From positions 50,935,405 to 50,999,404 of the forward strand of contig CM043962.1 of NCBI GenBank assembly GCA_014529385.2: 64,000 nt of DNA, given 5' to 3'. The notes under the pieces are model-generated. The model was not told the DNA's origin, ran no database searches, and saw only the letters and a program-made list of their open reading frames with translations. The translations under genes were made by a program, and so were the position numbers. The DNA is from Adiantum capillus-veneris (taxonomy: Eukaryota > Streptophyta > Polypodiopsida > Polypodiales > Pteridaceae). Of the stretch, positions 34,440 through 44,996 are shown one piece after another (the stretch's first letter is position 1; every line of letters begins with the position of its first letter).

Positions 34440-35432
34440 TGACGGTGGCTCCAAATCGAGCAAGAGATGTGCTGCCGAATCAAGGTATGGTTATTCAGGT
34501 TCCTTCGAAGAATGCTAGAGATCAAAGGGTGCGGTTTGCAGATGAAGTTGAAGCATAAAGCTTGAGGAGGTTCCAGAGCTCAAGACAAAAGATGAGATTG
34601 AGCCGAGTGATTACAGCTCTATGGATGTTGATATGAGTTGGGAAACTGAATAATCAAATTCAAGGTATGAAGAGTTTGATCTCTTGCATCTGAGCAAAGA
34701 TGCAGTGAATGTGAGAAAGGAGCAGGGAATAGTGAAAGCCAGTACGCTTGATGGAGACCAAGCAAAGGAGTCCAATCCTATAGATGAAGACGAAGGTGAT
34801 GCGATTTGGGGAGAGTTTCTCTCTACTTTGGTAGAACATGAAGCTGCAGTAGAATACGTGGTTGGAATGCGGCCAACTAAAATTGACAAGTAGGAGGTGA
34901 TGATCAACCCTTGAAGGGCTAGTTGAAGAAAAAGGGCTTTATGATGCTGGAATCGAGTGCCTTGATGGTAAAGAGGAGAGCTTGAATTCAAAGATGGTGG
35001 AGATTTGAGTGTTGCAGTTATCTCCAGTGGTGGAAGAAGAAGAGTACCAGGCAGTGGCTTTGCTTCCCATAGAGGTATGTGAGATCTGGTTGATGGGTAT
35101 GCTGATAGAAACAACTGTGTAGTGGTTGGTCAAACAGGTATAGGGGTCCTTGGAAGAGGCCTCCACTTTACATGGTTGGGTGGGAGGGTCACACATGTGT
35201 TCATGTATGTGTTATGATGTGCTTGTTGAATGGGGTGGTGAGCACGATGATGCTCTATTTGAAGATGATTGGATGCAGGTGGATATTTGGAGTGATGAAG
35301 GAAGGCCATGGGCAACCTATGAGCATGCTGGTCTATGTGTTGGGGTGCAACACTATGGGAAAGTGAGCACTACAGGTGGATGGAAGGAATCAATGCCAGG
35401 TTTTTTAACCCAGGTGGAAGACATGAGGTGAT
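34440..35432 (+). pseudogene. Second ORF of gag-only element, copy 2
   Basis: Frames here are acidic (34684-34893, LSKDAVNVRKEQGIVKAS) and lead to 35150-35432: WGGEHDDALFEDDWMQVDIW, SDEGRPWATYEHAGLCVGVQ, HYGK. One base out of frame, DGRNQCQVF follows. The last ~60 residues match 24150-24318. Nothing in this domain matches a family I know; its place after gag could suit an accessory protein. Confidence 0.5.
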
Positions 35433-35599
35433 GCAAGGGGTGGGGCAATCCACTTGAGGTTTGGTAGTAGGCTGGGATAAAACCTTGCACATATGGTTTT
35501 GGCTTGTTGATAGTGTTTGCCAGGTTTTGCAGTAGGTAGAAAAATAAAGTTGTTGTGTGGTTGAACACAAATGTTCAACAAGAGGGTTGGGCAATGATG

Positions 35600-35815
35600 G
35601 TATATCTAAAGTGTGTCGATCATAGAAGATGACACAAGTAGGTATGGATGGGCTAGCAAGTGTGTAGCAAGGGGCTAAATGGGATGGTAAGAAAATATGT
35701 TCAGAGTGTAGGTCTTTTTTTCTTGGAAATATAGAGCTTGAAGTGTTGAGACAGATGGTCTAGATGGCTCATCAATCGAAGTCCCGGATTCCAAGATACA
35801 AGGCTTTGAAGACAC
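35600..35815. repeat. Dispersed repeat R, copy 3
   Basis: Third copy of R (see 32150-32340), after the second gag-only element. Homology ends at about 35815 (CAAGGCTTTGAAG). Confidence 0.65.
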
Positions 35816-36299
35816 AAATTTTACAAGTTTTTGATTTTCTCATATGTAATAGTCGTTAAACTATAAGCTCATGTAAGGATTTTCTAAAATGAGTGGATCT
35901 ACTATGGTTTTGGAAGTTTTTTTCAAAACCCTAAAAGGTCACTTTTATGTCATGCTAGGATATCAACCTAGTGTTAAGTGGCTCTAGATATAAAGGACAA
36001 TCCAAACAACACCGGATTGTCAAGACTCAACACTAATAGCTCTGCATTTTTAATCACTGATGATCACTAAGCTTTGCCTTTTTTAGATAATTAGTCATCT
36101 ATAACTGGCAAGATGCGTTGTATTTTTTGCACAATGAGTTGCTCATTTGGCAAGCATATCACTATACATTGTAAAAGCAAAGTCAGTGATTTGTATTGAC
36201 AATTTTTTTGCATACTTGGTTTATTTTAAAATATTATTAATTTTTTGAAATTAAGTTGATTTGTTTATGGTTGAGAGCTTTTTTAGATGAGCTTATCAG
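35816..36299. other. No gene recognised; copia insertion site at right edge
   Basis: AT-rich sequence with no recognised feature. The last five bases, ATCAG, are the left flank of the copia element; the right flank is ATTAG at 41476-41480. Confidence 0.6.
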
Positions 36300-36526
36300 T
36301 GTTACCATATACATGTGGTAGTGATGTGTGTGAACACACTAGGACCGCCGGGGCATTTTTTCCCTCTTTAGGAGGTTTTTTCCCCAATGCATTGTATATA
36401 CGCCCATCACTCTAGGGCTATCTATCTTTCCATTGCACACTAAGTAACACACTCTCTATTGTGTGCCTTGAGTTTCCTTCGTCTTCTCCAAGTTGTGTGT
36501 GCTTCTCTGCAACCCTAATTCCAACA
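36300..36526 (+). repeat. 5' LTR of copia element
   Basis: Begins TGTTACCATATACATGTGG and ends ATTCCAACA. A TATA-like TGTATATACG at 36394-36403 is a candidate core promoter. Confidence 0.93.
36394..36403 (+). promoter_or_regulatory. TATA-like box in copia 5' LTR
   Basis: TGTATATACG in the middle of the LTR; the same sequence is in the 3' LTR. Position suits the U3 promoter, but transcription start cannot be read from sequence. Confidence 0.4.
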
Positions 36527-36528
36527 AT

Positions 36529-36540
36529 TGGTATCAGAGC
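36529..36540 (+). promoter_or_regulatory. Primer binding site (initiator Met tRNA)
   Basis: TGGTATCAGAGC is complementary to the 3' end of plant initiator-methionine tRNA and lies two bases beyond the LTR. Confidence 0.93.
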
Positions 36541-36888
36541 AGGTCACGTCCTCTCGGGCTTAGTCGCCAGCTACTCCAGCACACGCCTGCTCACTTTCTC
36601 CGATTTCAATGAGCTTTGGCGAGCGTTCGCAGGTTGACAAATTTTTTGGGCAAGCTCGAAGAGCTTGGTCTGCTCAGAATTTTGATTTGGGCTCATTTCG
36701 GCCTCCGTTTCCACTACAGGCAATACTGCACAGGCTATTTCGTCATTTTGTGCAGAATTTCTGTCAGTGCCGTTTTCTGCATAACAGGTGTCTTATAGTC
36801 TTCGACGGTTTGTGCTATATAGCACAAGTTGTTCCCGCTCCGTTTCTCCTATTTTCGGGCAGTTTTCACATCAGGTGCAGCATTTACC

Positions 36889-39800
36889 ATGGCTGACAAC
36901 AACAACACAGATGTGTTCAAGATGTTTGCTGCTGAGGACAGGTTGGATGGGGACAACTACCCGATGTAGGCTTATATGGTGCAACATGTTCTTGTGTCAA
37001 AGGGTGTCTGGAACATTGTGCAGGGCATTGATGTACGTCCTGGTTCTGAGGATGTAGGCGATGTTGAGGATGTCGCAGGTCTTGCTGCAAGGATTGCAGC
37101 TATTAGAGTTGTTTTGCCTACGGCAGAACAAGCTTGTTGGGATGTTAAGGATGCGCAAGCTCATGCATTGATTGCGTTGTCTATGAAGCGCACCATTGTT
37201 CCTCACATCCGTTCAGCAAAATCTGCAAAACAGGCTTGGGATATTTTAGCAGGTCTTTATGCAAGCCGCAATGAGGCTAAAATTGCTTTGCTGCGTAAAG
37301 AGCTGGAGTCGAAGATTATGCATGAGGAAGATGATATGGACACTTTCCTTGCTAGTGTCAAGGATATCAATGAGCAGCTTATTTCTGCAAGTGGTCATTT
37401 CAGACAGTTCCCTTGTGCAGACTGTTCTTGATGCCTTACCAGATTCCTACCAGACTTTTGCTAGTACTTGGAGACTGATGACCCAAGGAAATCCTGAAGT
37501 TGTCAAGTTTGATGCATTATGCACATTGCTGTTGCAAGAGTCACTTTCAAGAAAAAACAGGACTAGGCAGCGTGCATTTGAACAGGCTTTTATTGCTTCT
37601 CAAAGAAAGGGTGGTAACAGTAATGCAGCCACTTCTTATGGTTCTGCTACGAGTGGCAAAAATTATGTTCCTAATGCTTCTGCTGGCAGTACTTCGTCTG
37701 GTAATTCTGGTGATAAGGGCAAAAAGAAGATGCGTTGCCATTATTGTAAAGCCAATGATCACTTGATCAAGTCGTGTCCTAAGTTGAAGGCCAAAGAGGC
37801 TAAGAAGAAAGAGGGTGGTTCCACTGCAAATGCTGGTTCCACTACAAATGCAGCCATTGTTGAGTCTTCTGTGAAAGGAGACTGTAATGCTGATGTTTAT
37901 GCAGAATGAGCTTTTAGCGCAGAGTGCACTTACAATCCTGCTGTCCATTATGCATGCTTGTCAGTTGCTGCAGATTCACATGTGTGGTATTTCGACAGTG
38001 GTGCTACAAAGCACATTACCTCACATCGTGAATTGTTTACCTCTCTCGAGTCTGTCCCTCATGGGAATTCAGTCACTTGTGCCAACAATGCCTCTTATCC
38101 AGTTCAAGGAGTTGGAAAGATTGTGCTTACTGCTGCTAATGGCAGTTCTTTCACACTTGTTGATGCACTTTATGTACCTGGGATCAAGAAGAATCTCTTG
38201 TCTGTATCCGCACTTGGTAGACTTGGACTTGTAGTCAAATTTGTGGATGACAGATGTACAGTTCATGATCTCAGTTTTGGTGATGAAATTGTTGCATCTG
38301 GGCTTCTGTGCCGAGGGCTGTATAAGCTCACTTTGTATGACAAGTGTGGACAAAATTTTGCAAATGCTGTTGCAGATTCAAGGGCTATTTCAGATGCAAA
38401 ACTTTGGCATGCACGTTTTGGTCATCTAAATTTTGCCAGTTTGCTGCGTTTGCAGAAATCTGATATGGTTGCTTCTTTGCCGCCTCTTGAAGCACCTGTC
38501 AAACATGTTTGTGAAGGCTGTATTTTGGGTAAGATGCAGCGTTCTAAGTTTCCAAAGGATGGTTCAGTTCGGGCCACATGCAGGTTGCAGCTTGTGCATA
38601 GTGATGTTTGTGGGCCCATGCAAACTCCGTCCTTGGGCAATTACCTGTACTTCGTGACTTTCATTGATGACTACTCCAGGCATGCATGGGTATTTCCGCT
38701 TAAAGTGAAGTCCGAAGTTTTTATGTGCTTCAAACAATTTCTAGCTATGACTGAAAATGTCTCGAAATGTACTATGGGCACCCTCTGTTCCGATCGAGGG
38801 GGGGAGTATATGTCTCATGAATTTAATGCATTTCTGGCTAGTCGTGGGATAAAACACCAATGTACAGTGCCTTATACGCCTGAGCAAAATGGTGTTGCTG
38901 AGAGGAAAAACAGGTCTCTGACGGAAATGGCATGATGTATGGGCAAAAGTCAAGCTTTGCCGCATTCTTTTTGGCTTGAGGCCATCATGTGTGCCACTTA
39001 TGTACTAAACAGGTGTCCTACGAAAGCTTTGCAGTCTATTACTCCATATGAAGCATGGCATGATAGAAAGCCTTCTATTGAGCACATGCGTGTTTTTGGC
39101 TGTTTGGCATATGCTTTGGTGCCACAAGTGCAGCGCAGAAAATTGGATGATAAGGCTGTCAAATGTATTTTTGTTGGTTATAGTGCTGAAAGCAAAGGTT
39201 ACAAGTTGTATCATCCGCAAACAAAACGTATTCTAGTTTCTCGGGATGTAGTGTTTGTGGAAGATTTTGTTCAGCCCTTGCTGTCATGTACTAGAGACAG
39301 TAATGTAAGCTCACATGACATTTATGACACTTTGTTGCCTCTTTTCAATGGTGGAAATATGAATGTAAGTTCCAATGAGGCAAATGTACAGCCTATGGGG
39401 GTTTCTGAAAATGTTTTAGATCAGCCTATTACTGATGCAGATGTACATGATGTACTTGATGAGGAAAGGGCTGAAAATGAGCAGGCTAGAGGTATGCCAA
39501 AATGGTTGGTGCACACTTTGCGTGACAGTAAATTGGATGCACCTTTGTCTCGTTGTACTCGTTCAGGCTCTCGCCATGCATCTTATGCATCAGATTGTTA
39601 TGCTTTGGCTGTGTCTAGTTTACATGATGTTGAGGAGCCTCTGACTTTTGATGAAGCACAAAATTCAGAAAATTGGATGACTGCCATGCAATCAGAATAT
39701 GATGCACTTATAGAAAATGACACATGGACTTTATGTGATTTTCCTCCTGGCAAAAAGGCCATTGGTACGAAGTGGGTTTACAAGTTGAAACGCAAACCGG

Positions 39801-41173
39801 ATGGTGAGATCGATCGCCATAAGGCTCGACTTGTTGCAAAGGGTTATGCACAGAAAAAAGGCATAGATTATGAAGAGACTTTTGCTCCCACTTGTCGTAT
39901 GACTACTGTGCGTTTTCTATGTGCATTGGCAGCTCATTTTGGTTGGGATGTACATCAATCAGACATTGTTACTGCTTTCTTGAATGGTGACATATTTGAA
40001 GAAGTTTATGTAATGCAGCCTCGCGGTTTTGTCATAAAAGGACAAGAGGACAAAGTGTGAAAATGTAACAAGGCTTTGTATGGGTTGAAGCAATCTCCTC
40101 GTGCTTGGTATGAGAAAGCTGACACTCATTTGGTCAAACAAGGCTTTTGTAACAGTCCAACAGAAAGCGCATTGTATGTAAAGCGTGAGGGTGATGTATT
40201 TCTCATTGTGGTTCTTTATGTTGATGATTTGCTGATCACTGGACCAAATGAGAGACATATTGCTGAATTCAAGGCTGATTTGAATGCTACTTTCAAGAGG
40301 AAAGATTTGGGGTTGTTGCATGATTACTTGGGTATACAGTTTAAGCAGTGTGATGGTGGTATTGCCTTGTGTCAGAAAAGTTACATAGAGACATTGCTAT
40401 GTAAGTTTGGACTTGAGGATTGCAAACCTATTGCCACTCCCATGGAAACAGGTTTGAAGTTGAGTCTACATGATGCTGGCGATCCTGCTGATGTCACTCT
40501 TTACCAAACTGCTGTTGGCTGCCTCATTTATGTATGCAACACGAGGTCAGATATTCAGTTTGCAGTCTCACAGGTCAGCAGATTTATGCATAGCCCAGGG
40601 TCTAAGCATTGGCAAGCAGTCAAGAGGATTTTCCACTACCTTAGTGGCACTTTACATCTTGGCTTGTTTTATCCCAAGGGGGGATCATTGTCGCCAGACT
40701 TACATGCTTTTTCGGACTCAGATTGGGTTGGTTGTTTTGACACGCGAGTGTCCACATCAGGTTTTTGTTTCATGCTTGGAAGTTCATGTATATCATGGTT
40801 GAGCAAGAAGCAACCTACTGTGGCCACTTCGAGTTGTGAGGCTGAGTACAAGGCAGTCTTCACAGCTACGGTTGAGTGTGTATGGCTCAGACGCCTTATG
40901 GTTGATTTGGGTGTTGGATAGGACACTGCCAACACTATCTACACTGACAGTCAGAGCGCATTGGCAGTTGCGAGGAACCCAGTTTTTCATGCTCGCACAA
41001 AGCACATTGAGGTGCATTACCACCATGTCAGGGAGAGGCTCTCAGCAGGAGAGATCAGCTTGGCTTATGTGCCAACACAGGACAACCTTGCAGATCTTTT
41101 CACAAAGGCATTGTCTCGTGAGAAGCTTGAAGCTTTCCGCAAAGCTTTGGGCTTACTCCCCTTTGTGGACTGA
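36889..41173 (+). pseudogene. Copia gag-pol polyprotein, five stops and one frameshift
   Basis: ATG at 36889 opens MADNNNTDVFKMFAAEDRLD. Gag (UBN2-type) has the knuckle CHYCKANDHLIKSC near 37735. Protease has WYFDSGATKHIT near 37987. Integrase has HARFGHLN plus CEGC, then HSDVCGP, SDRGGEY and EQNGVAERKN (D, D, E kept). RT has WVYKLKRKPDGEI, and the box LYVDDLLITG near 40216. RNase H has DSDWVGC, ATSSCEAEYKAV and TKHIEVHYHHVRE. In-frame stops lie at 36967 (TAG where Trp is expected), 37907, 38933, 40058 and 40919. A one-base shift in gag near 37395 moves the frame. All other parts are open, so the damage is light and recent. Length, about 1,428 codons, is normal for copia. It cannot make its own proteins. 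Confidence 0.92.
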
Positions 41174-41236
41174 TCCTGTCCTCAGGGCATGGCACTTCCC
41201 TTTACTCATGTGCCAGCTCTCGTTCACCGCATCACT

Positions 41237-41248
41237 CCAGGGGGGATT
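41237..41248 (+). promoter_or_regulatory. Polypurine tract of copia element
   Basis: CCAGGGGGGATT directly before the 3' LTR, the plus-strand primer site. Confidence 0.8.
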
Positions 41249-41475
41249 TGTTACCATATACACGTGGTAGTGATGTGTGTGAACACACTAGGACCGCCGG
41301 GGCATTTTTTCCCTCTTTAGGAGGTTTTTTCCCCCGTGCATTGTATATACGCCCATCACTCTAGGGCTATCTATCTTTCCATTGCACACTAAGTAACACA
41401 CTCTCTATTGTGTGCCTTGAGTTTCCTTCGTCTTCTCCAAGCTGTGTGTGCTTCTCTGCAACCCTAATTCCAACA
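41249..41475 (+). repeat. 3' LTR of copia element
   Basis: 227 bp, differing from the 5' LTR by one change in the ATACAYGTGG phrase, two adjacent changes near CCCCAATGC/CCCCCGTGC and one in AAGYTG. Confidence 0.93.
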
Positions 41476-41480
41476 ATTAG

Positions 41481-42610
41481 AGCATCTCAAAAATTGGCTA
41501 TTTGATTGAACCTCATGATGGAGCATCTTCTCACACACAAAAAATGATAATTTGTCCGCCATTTAGATAACACACTTGGAGTTCATGTCTATTGAAGGTG
41601 TGGAAGCAAAATATCTATGCAATACATCATTTACATTTGGATATTGGATCAGAACATTTGTCATTTTTCATGTCAAAATGTGGTACAATCTAGACATTGC
41701 GCTCGAGGCAAGAAATGCATGAGAAGTAATAAGCATAAAGGAGAACCTATCATATTATGGTTTTCTTCTATTAGCTGGCATCAACCTACACCCTAATAGA
41801 AACATTCGATAATAGAAATGCCTATTCACAAGTTGGCCTTCACGTACCACCATTTAATCAAGGGGAGGTGATCCATACCCCTATGGGAGGATTTGTTGTA
41901 GGAAAGGTCTAGTTTAAGGGGAGGATTTATCGATAAGATTTGGCTTATCCAGCTAGTGTGTATTCCCTCTAGCCACATAAGTACCCTAGTCATCATACAC
42001 CATGTGAAGACTCATTTGATAGCCATTTTCTTGATCCACCTAATGATGCTCTTCTATGTGATGTTACATCACATGATGTTCTCCTGTTCTCGCCCCCCCA
42101 TTTCACCCATCCTATGGTTATAAAAGAGACTACTTTGTACAACATTTCAAGTTAATTCAAATGTTCTCTCTTTTGTCATTGTAAATGGTTCTCTTACATT
42201 TCCTCCCTAATCTCAACTCTACAAATTTTCCATGCTTTATGGTCACAAACAAGGTAATTTATTGATTCAAGTTAATCCAATACTTACATTTCTCTCTTTT
42301 CCTTGAAAATAAGATTTGGACTAGCTAATGACTTGAATGGTTCAAGGGCAATGTTTAAAGTGAAGAACTAACATGCAATGATTGTATTGTAACAAAAGAA
42401 CCAACTTTACCATATTCTTTTATGATATATGTTTGGCTTAAAAACTACCTCTCAAGCTCAAAGTTAGATCCTTTATTTGGACAACGGTTATCATTTCATG
42501 AAGTTATTTGAATTGATCATAATGTTGCTCAGACTCTACATGAGACATGTCAACGTGTAAACCATTTAATCAAGAATTAATATGCTTGTTTTACACTCGT
42601 TTAATTGATT
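41481..42610. other. Unassigned; possible LTR start near 41895
   Basis: No gene recognised. AAGGGGAGGTGATCC..GGGAGGATTTGTTGTAGG (about 41858-41905) looks like a polypurine tract next to an LTR beginning TGTTGTAGG, but no partner LTR was found. AATAATTGATTCAAGTTAAT-like phrases recur around 42150 and 42260. Confidence 0.35.
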
Positions 42611-42611
42611 T

Positions 42612-43001
42612 TTAAGTTTGTAGGACTTGCTTGTGAAGGAAATGTATACAACAATAGGATGGTCTTGTTATGGCTTGTAGAGCATTACTAAAGCTTGGAT
42701 CATTATTGTCTATATTAGTTTTTAGGATATTATTGTAAATGCTGAAACCATATAATTCCAAAAGAGAGAACAACCCTAGCCTCAATGCTATTGCCGAGCC
42801 ATAGTACCAAGGCTTAAGATGCCAAGGTATGATATGAATTTTTTGTGCTTTGCCTTTTTCATCCACAACTTTAACCAACTTAGCTCTTGATTGTGCCTCG
42901 GTTGTAATTTCCTTGCATGATGGTGGTTGTAGGCCTCCCATTTGATTCACAATCGATTTGTAGATGTTATGAAATTCTTGCTTGAGCTTGATGAAACCGC
43001 T
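42612..43001 (-). CDS. Open frame of unknown function, coding-like
   Basis: The minus strand is open for about 130 codons from 43001 to 42612. It reads SGFIKLKQEFHNIYKSIVNQ, MGGLQPPSCKEITTEAQSRA, KLVKVVDEKGKAQKIHIIPW, then HLKPWYYGSAIALRLGLF. The residue mix in the first 80 codons is typical of expressed protein; the last 40 look less so. There are no recognised domains; it may be a retroelement or host-gene fragment. A stop (TAA) precedes it at 43002-43004 and no good start is obvious except the Met in NQMGG. Confidence 0.3.
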   Translation of the reverse strand, partial: SGFIKLKQEFHNIYKSIVNQMGGLQPPSCKEITTEAQSRAKLVKVVDEKGKAQKIHIIPWHLKPWYYGSAIALRLGLFSLLELYGFSIYNNILKTNIDNNDPSFSNALQAITRPSYCCIHFLHKQVLQT

Positions 43002-43174
43002 TTACCACTTAAAAGACCCTTACAAAGGTCTTAGGAGCAATAAAGGTTTGTTTGTAATAAGGCTTAGAGAAGCAAACCATTGAACAGAGAGCCAAGATGA
43101 GACTTTGATAGCCTATAGCAATCACTTTGAGGCTAAATGACCAAGGTAATGGTCACTTGAAGCTCCAAGTGTGT

Positions 43175-43229
<55 letters not shown>

Positions 43230-44066
43230 CTTGAGGTGCATTAGCTCAAGATAGCCTAGTAGGTGAGGTAGCTCATGCTAGTGCAGACACTAGGGTCTTG
43301 AGATAGTGCCACAAGTGCTTGAGAAGAGAAATTGATAGCAAGAAGGCAACACAAGTGCATGATTGTGGCTGGAGCACTTTGGAGGAGAAAACAATGCCTT
43401 TCTTAATGAACTGAGACTTTATTAATAAAAGCCAAGCCTTACTAAAGGACTTTTGAAGTAAAACAAGACTCTTCAAAGAGTTAGATGATAGAAATATCTC
43501 AAAGATCCTAGGGATCTTAGCTCTATGGATAAAAAACCTATATGTAATCAAAGTAGGCCATTCTTCAGATAGGATAATTTTCGTAAATAATAAGGACTAT
43601 CCAATGGGATTTCAAGAGCTTATATAGTAGATAAATAACATGAGACAAATAGGAAAATGTTTATGGTTAGGTTCTTTTATCTTCTCTGATTCCAAGTAGG
43701 AAATATGGGAGACACGAGAGATGACACATGATGAAAAAAGATCACTAAATCATCATAATGAGATATACAAAGGATAGAAAAAATTAGGGAGGGTGTTAAG
43801 ATAATGAGTGATGGGTGAGATGGTCTATAATAAGGCCGATGGTCAATACAAAGGCATCCCCTTACTCAAAGCTTGATGGAATTGTCAAGAGTATTGAACC
43901 CACAACGTGATGCAAGTGTGATAAGGATTGTGACAATACAACGGTTTTTGTTTCTCGGGGAGATTGAACCCACAGCTTCAAACGTTGTAAGAATGTTGAC
44001 ATACAATCCATTTTTGTCGATCTACATTTTACGTGAATTGGGGCGGGTGTGGAGGGGAGTGCGACT
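43002..44066. other. Upstream flank of E2 gene; no other gene
   Basis: Contains the GT/poly-G tract at 43170-43229. TTGAACCCACA phrases recur at about 43896 and 43967. The 170 bases before the E2 start are GC-richer (GGGGCGGGTGTGGAGGGGAG) and probably hold its 5' UTR and promoter, but no TATA box is clear. Confidence 0.45.
43170..43229. repeat. (GT)n followed by 41-base poly-G run
   Basis: About 19 bases of GT then an uninterrupted run of 41 G (43189-43229). Such a run can form G-quadruplexes and is also prone to assembly or sequencing error. Confidence 0.95.
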
Positions 44067-44135
44067 ATGGCGTCCTCGTCTGCACAGCTGCGCCTCATGT
44101 CCGATCTCAAGGCTATCTGTAACGAGCCCCCTGAG
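44067..44135 (+). CDS. Ubiquitin-conjugating enzyme E2, coding exon 1
   Basis: ATG at 44067 opens 23 codons, MASSSAQLRLMSDLKAICNE then PPE, ending at a GAG|GT donor (44136). RLMxDLKxI..xPP is the first helix of E2 enzymes; plant RAD6/UBC2 has RLMRDFKRLQQDPP at the same place. E2s carry ubiquitin as a thioester on a catalytic Cys and pass it to substrates with E3 ligases in nucleus and cytoplasm. The donor (GTGCCT) is weaker than consensus. The next exon joins in phase 0. Here the N-terminus has a short MASSSAQ lead rather than MSTPARK, so this looks like a divergent RAD6-like paralogue. Confidence 0.8.
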
Positions 44136-44211
44136 GTGCCTTCCTTTGCTTTTTAATCCCTAATAATTGCGCAGTTGTTATCATTTTGCTTGTCAATTAT
44201 GTAGCGCATTG

Positions 44212-44214
<3 letters not shown>

Positions 44215-44297
<83 letters not shown>
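44215..44297. repeat. (GA)41 microsatellite in E2 intron 1
   Basis: Eighty-three bases of GA, 80 bases downstream of exon 1 and inside the first intron. Confidence 0.95.
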
Positions 44298-44302
<5 letters not shown>

Positions 44303-44595
44303 TTCAAATCTGCTTTTTTTGCTTTCTTGCCTTTTTCTGGGCTGTAAATTGATTCCTAGAACAATATTGTGGGGATGCTTGTTTGTCCAGCTGTACATGG
44401 CTTTGACGCATAATGAATTGCTTGGAAAGAAAATCATTGTCTGAAACCTACTTGTCACCATGTTTTTTCTGTATTCAAGTTCGGTGTAAACTTCCTCTCA
44501 GCAATTTATGTGCACTGAATCTTAGGATAAAGAACGGTTTCTATGTATGTGGTTTCACAGACTTTAATTTTTTCAATGATTTGATAATTATACAG

Positions 44596-44680
44596 GGTTG
44601 TAGTGCAAGCCCACATTGTGAGGAAAACCTGTTTGTCTGGAGTGCGACCATCTTTGGTCCAGATGACACACCATGGGAAG
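44596..44680 (+). CDS. Ubiquitin-conjugating enzyme E2, coding exon 2
   Basis: After acceptor ATTATACAG (AG at 44594-44595) the frame reads GCSASPHCEENLFVWSATIF, then GPDDTPWEG, with the last codon split by a consensus donor G|GTGAGG at 44681. W-x-A-x-IFGPDDTPW(D/E)G is the strongly conserved E2 segment leading into the beta-meander; UBC2 of plants has WNAVIFGPDDTPWDG. Exons 1 and 2 therefore give about the first 51 residues of a ~150-residue enzyme. The later exons, including the HPN motif and the catalytic Cys, are not found anywhere in the remaining 19.3 kb. So either intron 2 is very long or the gene is truncated. Confidence 0.85.
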
Positions 44681-44936
44681 GTGAGGTCTGCTGTCTAAAT
44701 GACTGTATATTTTGTTACAAATTCATGAAGTATTTGAAGTGAACTTTCTAACAATGTAAACCCACTCAATTCTGCAAAGGCTATGTGAATATTCTACTTG
44801 TGTAAGCCCACTTAAATTTGTGAGGGCCTCATCAGGCAAACCATGGATACCTATGCTTTTGAGCTTACAGATAGAGGTGATCTTTACGTGGCTGATCCAC
44901 ATCAACGCTCTCACCCAACATGTTATGGCTTAAGCG

Positions 44937-44938
<2 letters not shown>

Positions 44939-44993
<55 letters not shown>
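44939..44993. repeat. (CT)27 microsatellite
   Basis: Fifty-five bases of CT/GA. Confidence 0.97.

Positions 44994-44996
<3 letters not shown>

Larger units (their letters stand above)
32150..35815 (+). mobile_element. Gag-only (non-autonomous) gypsy-type element, copy 2
   Basis: Repeat R flanks both ends (32150 and 35600). Inside are the shared leader (GGGCTATAGAGAGGC at about 33703, GTGTTCCCC..CTTCTGGTGCCCCC at about 33740), a gag remnant (33850-34320) and a second coding region ending at 35432. No RT, RNase H or integrase. It is parallel to the copy at 22.76-24.37 kb, and in both cases the 3' end is GGCTGGRATAAAA. Confidence 0.6.
36300..41475 (+). mobile_element. Complete Ty1/copia retrotransposon, coding capacity lost
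   Basis: Two 227-bp LTRs (36300-36526 and 41249-41475) start TGTTACC and end CAACA. The primer site TGGTATCAGAGC, complementary to initiator-Met tRNA, begins two bases after the left LTR. A G-rich polypurine tract lies just before the right LTR. Flanks ATCAG and ATTAG differ by one base and are probably a 5-bp target duplication. The LTRs differ at about four sites (roughly 1.8%). Order inside is gag, protease, integrase, RT, RNase H, which is the copia order. Confidence 0.95.

Noticed and set aside
37547-37948. 133-codon minus-strand ORF
   Set aside because: Antisense shadow of copia gag; Ser/Arg/Thr-rich content reflects the codons of the sense strand.
44153-44461. Ser-Leu repeat protein of 102 codons (minus)
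   Set aside because: Antisense reading of the GA array in E2 intron 1.
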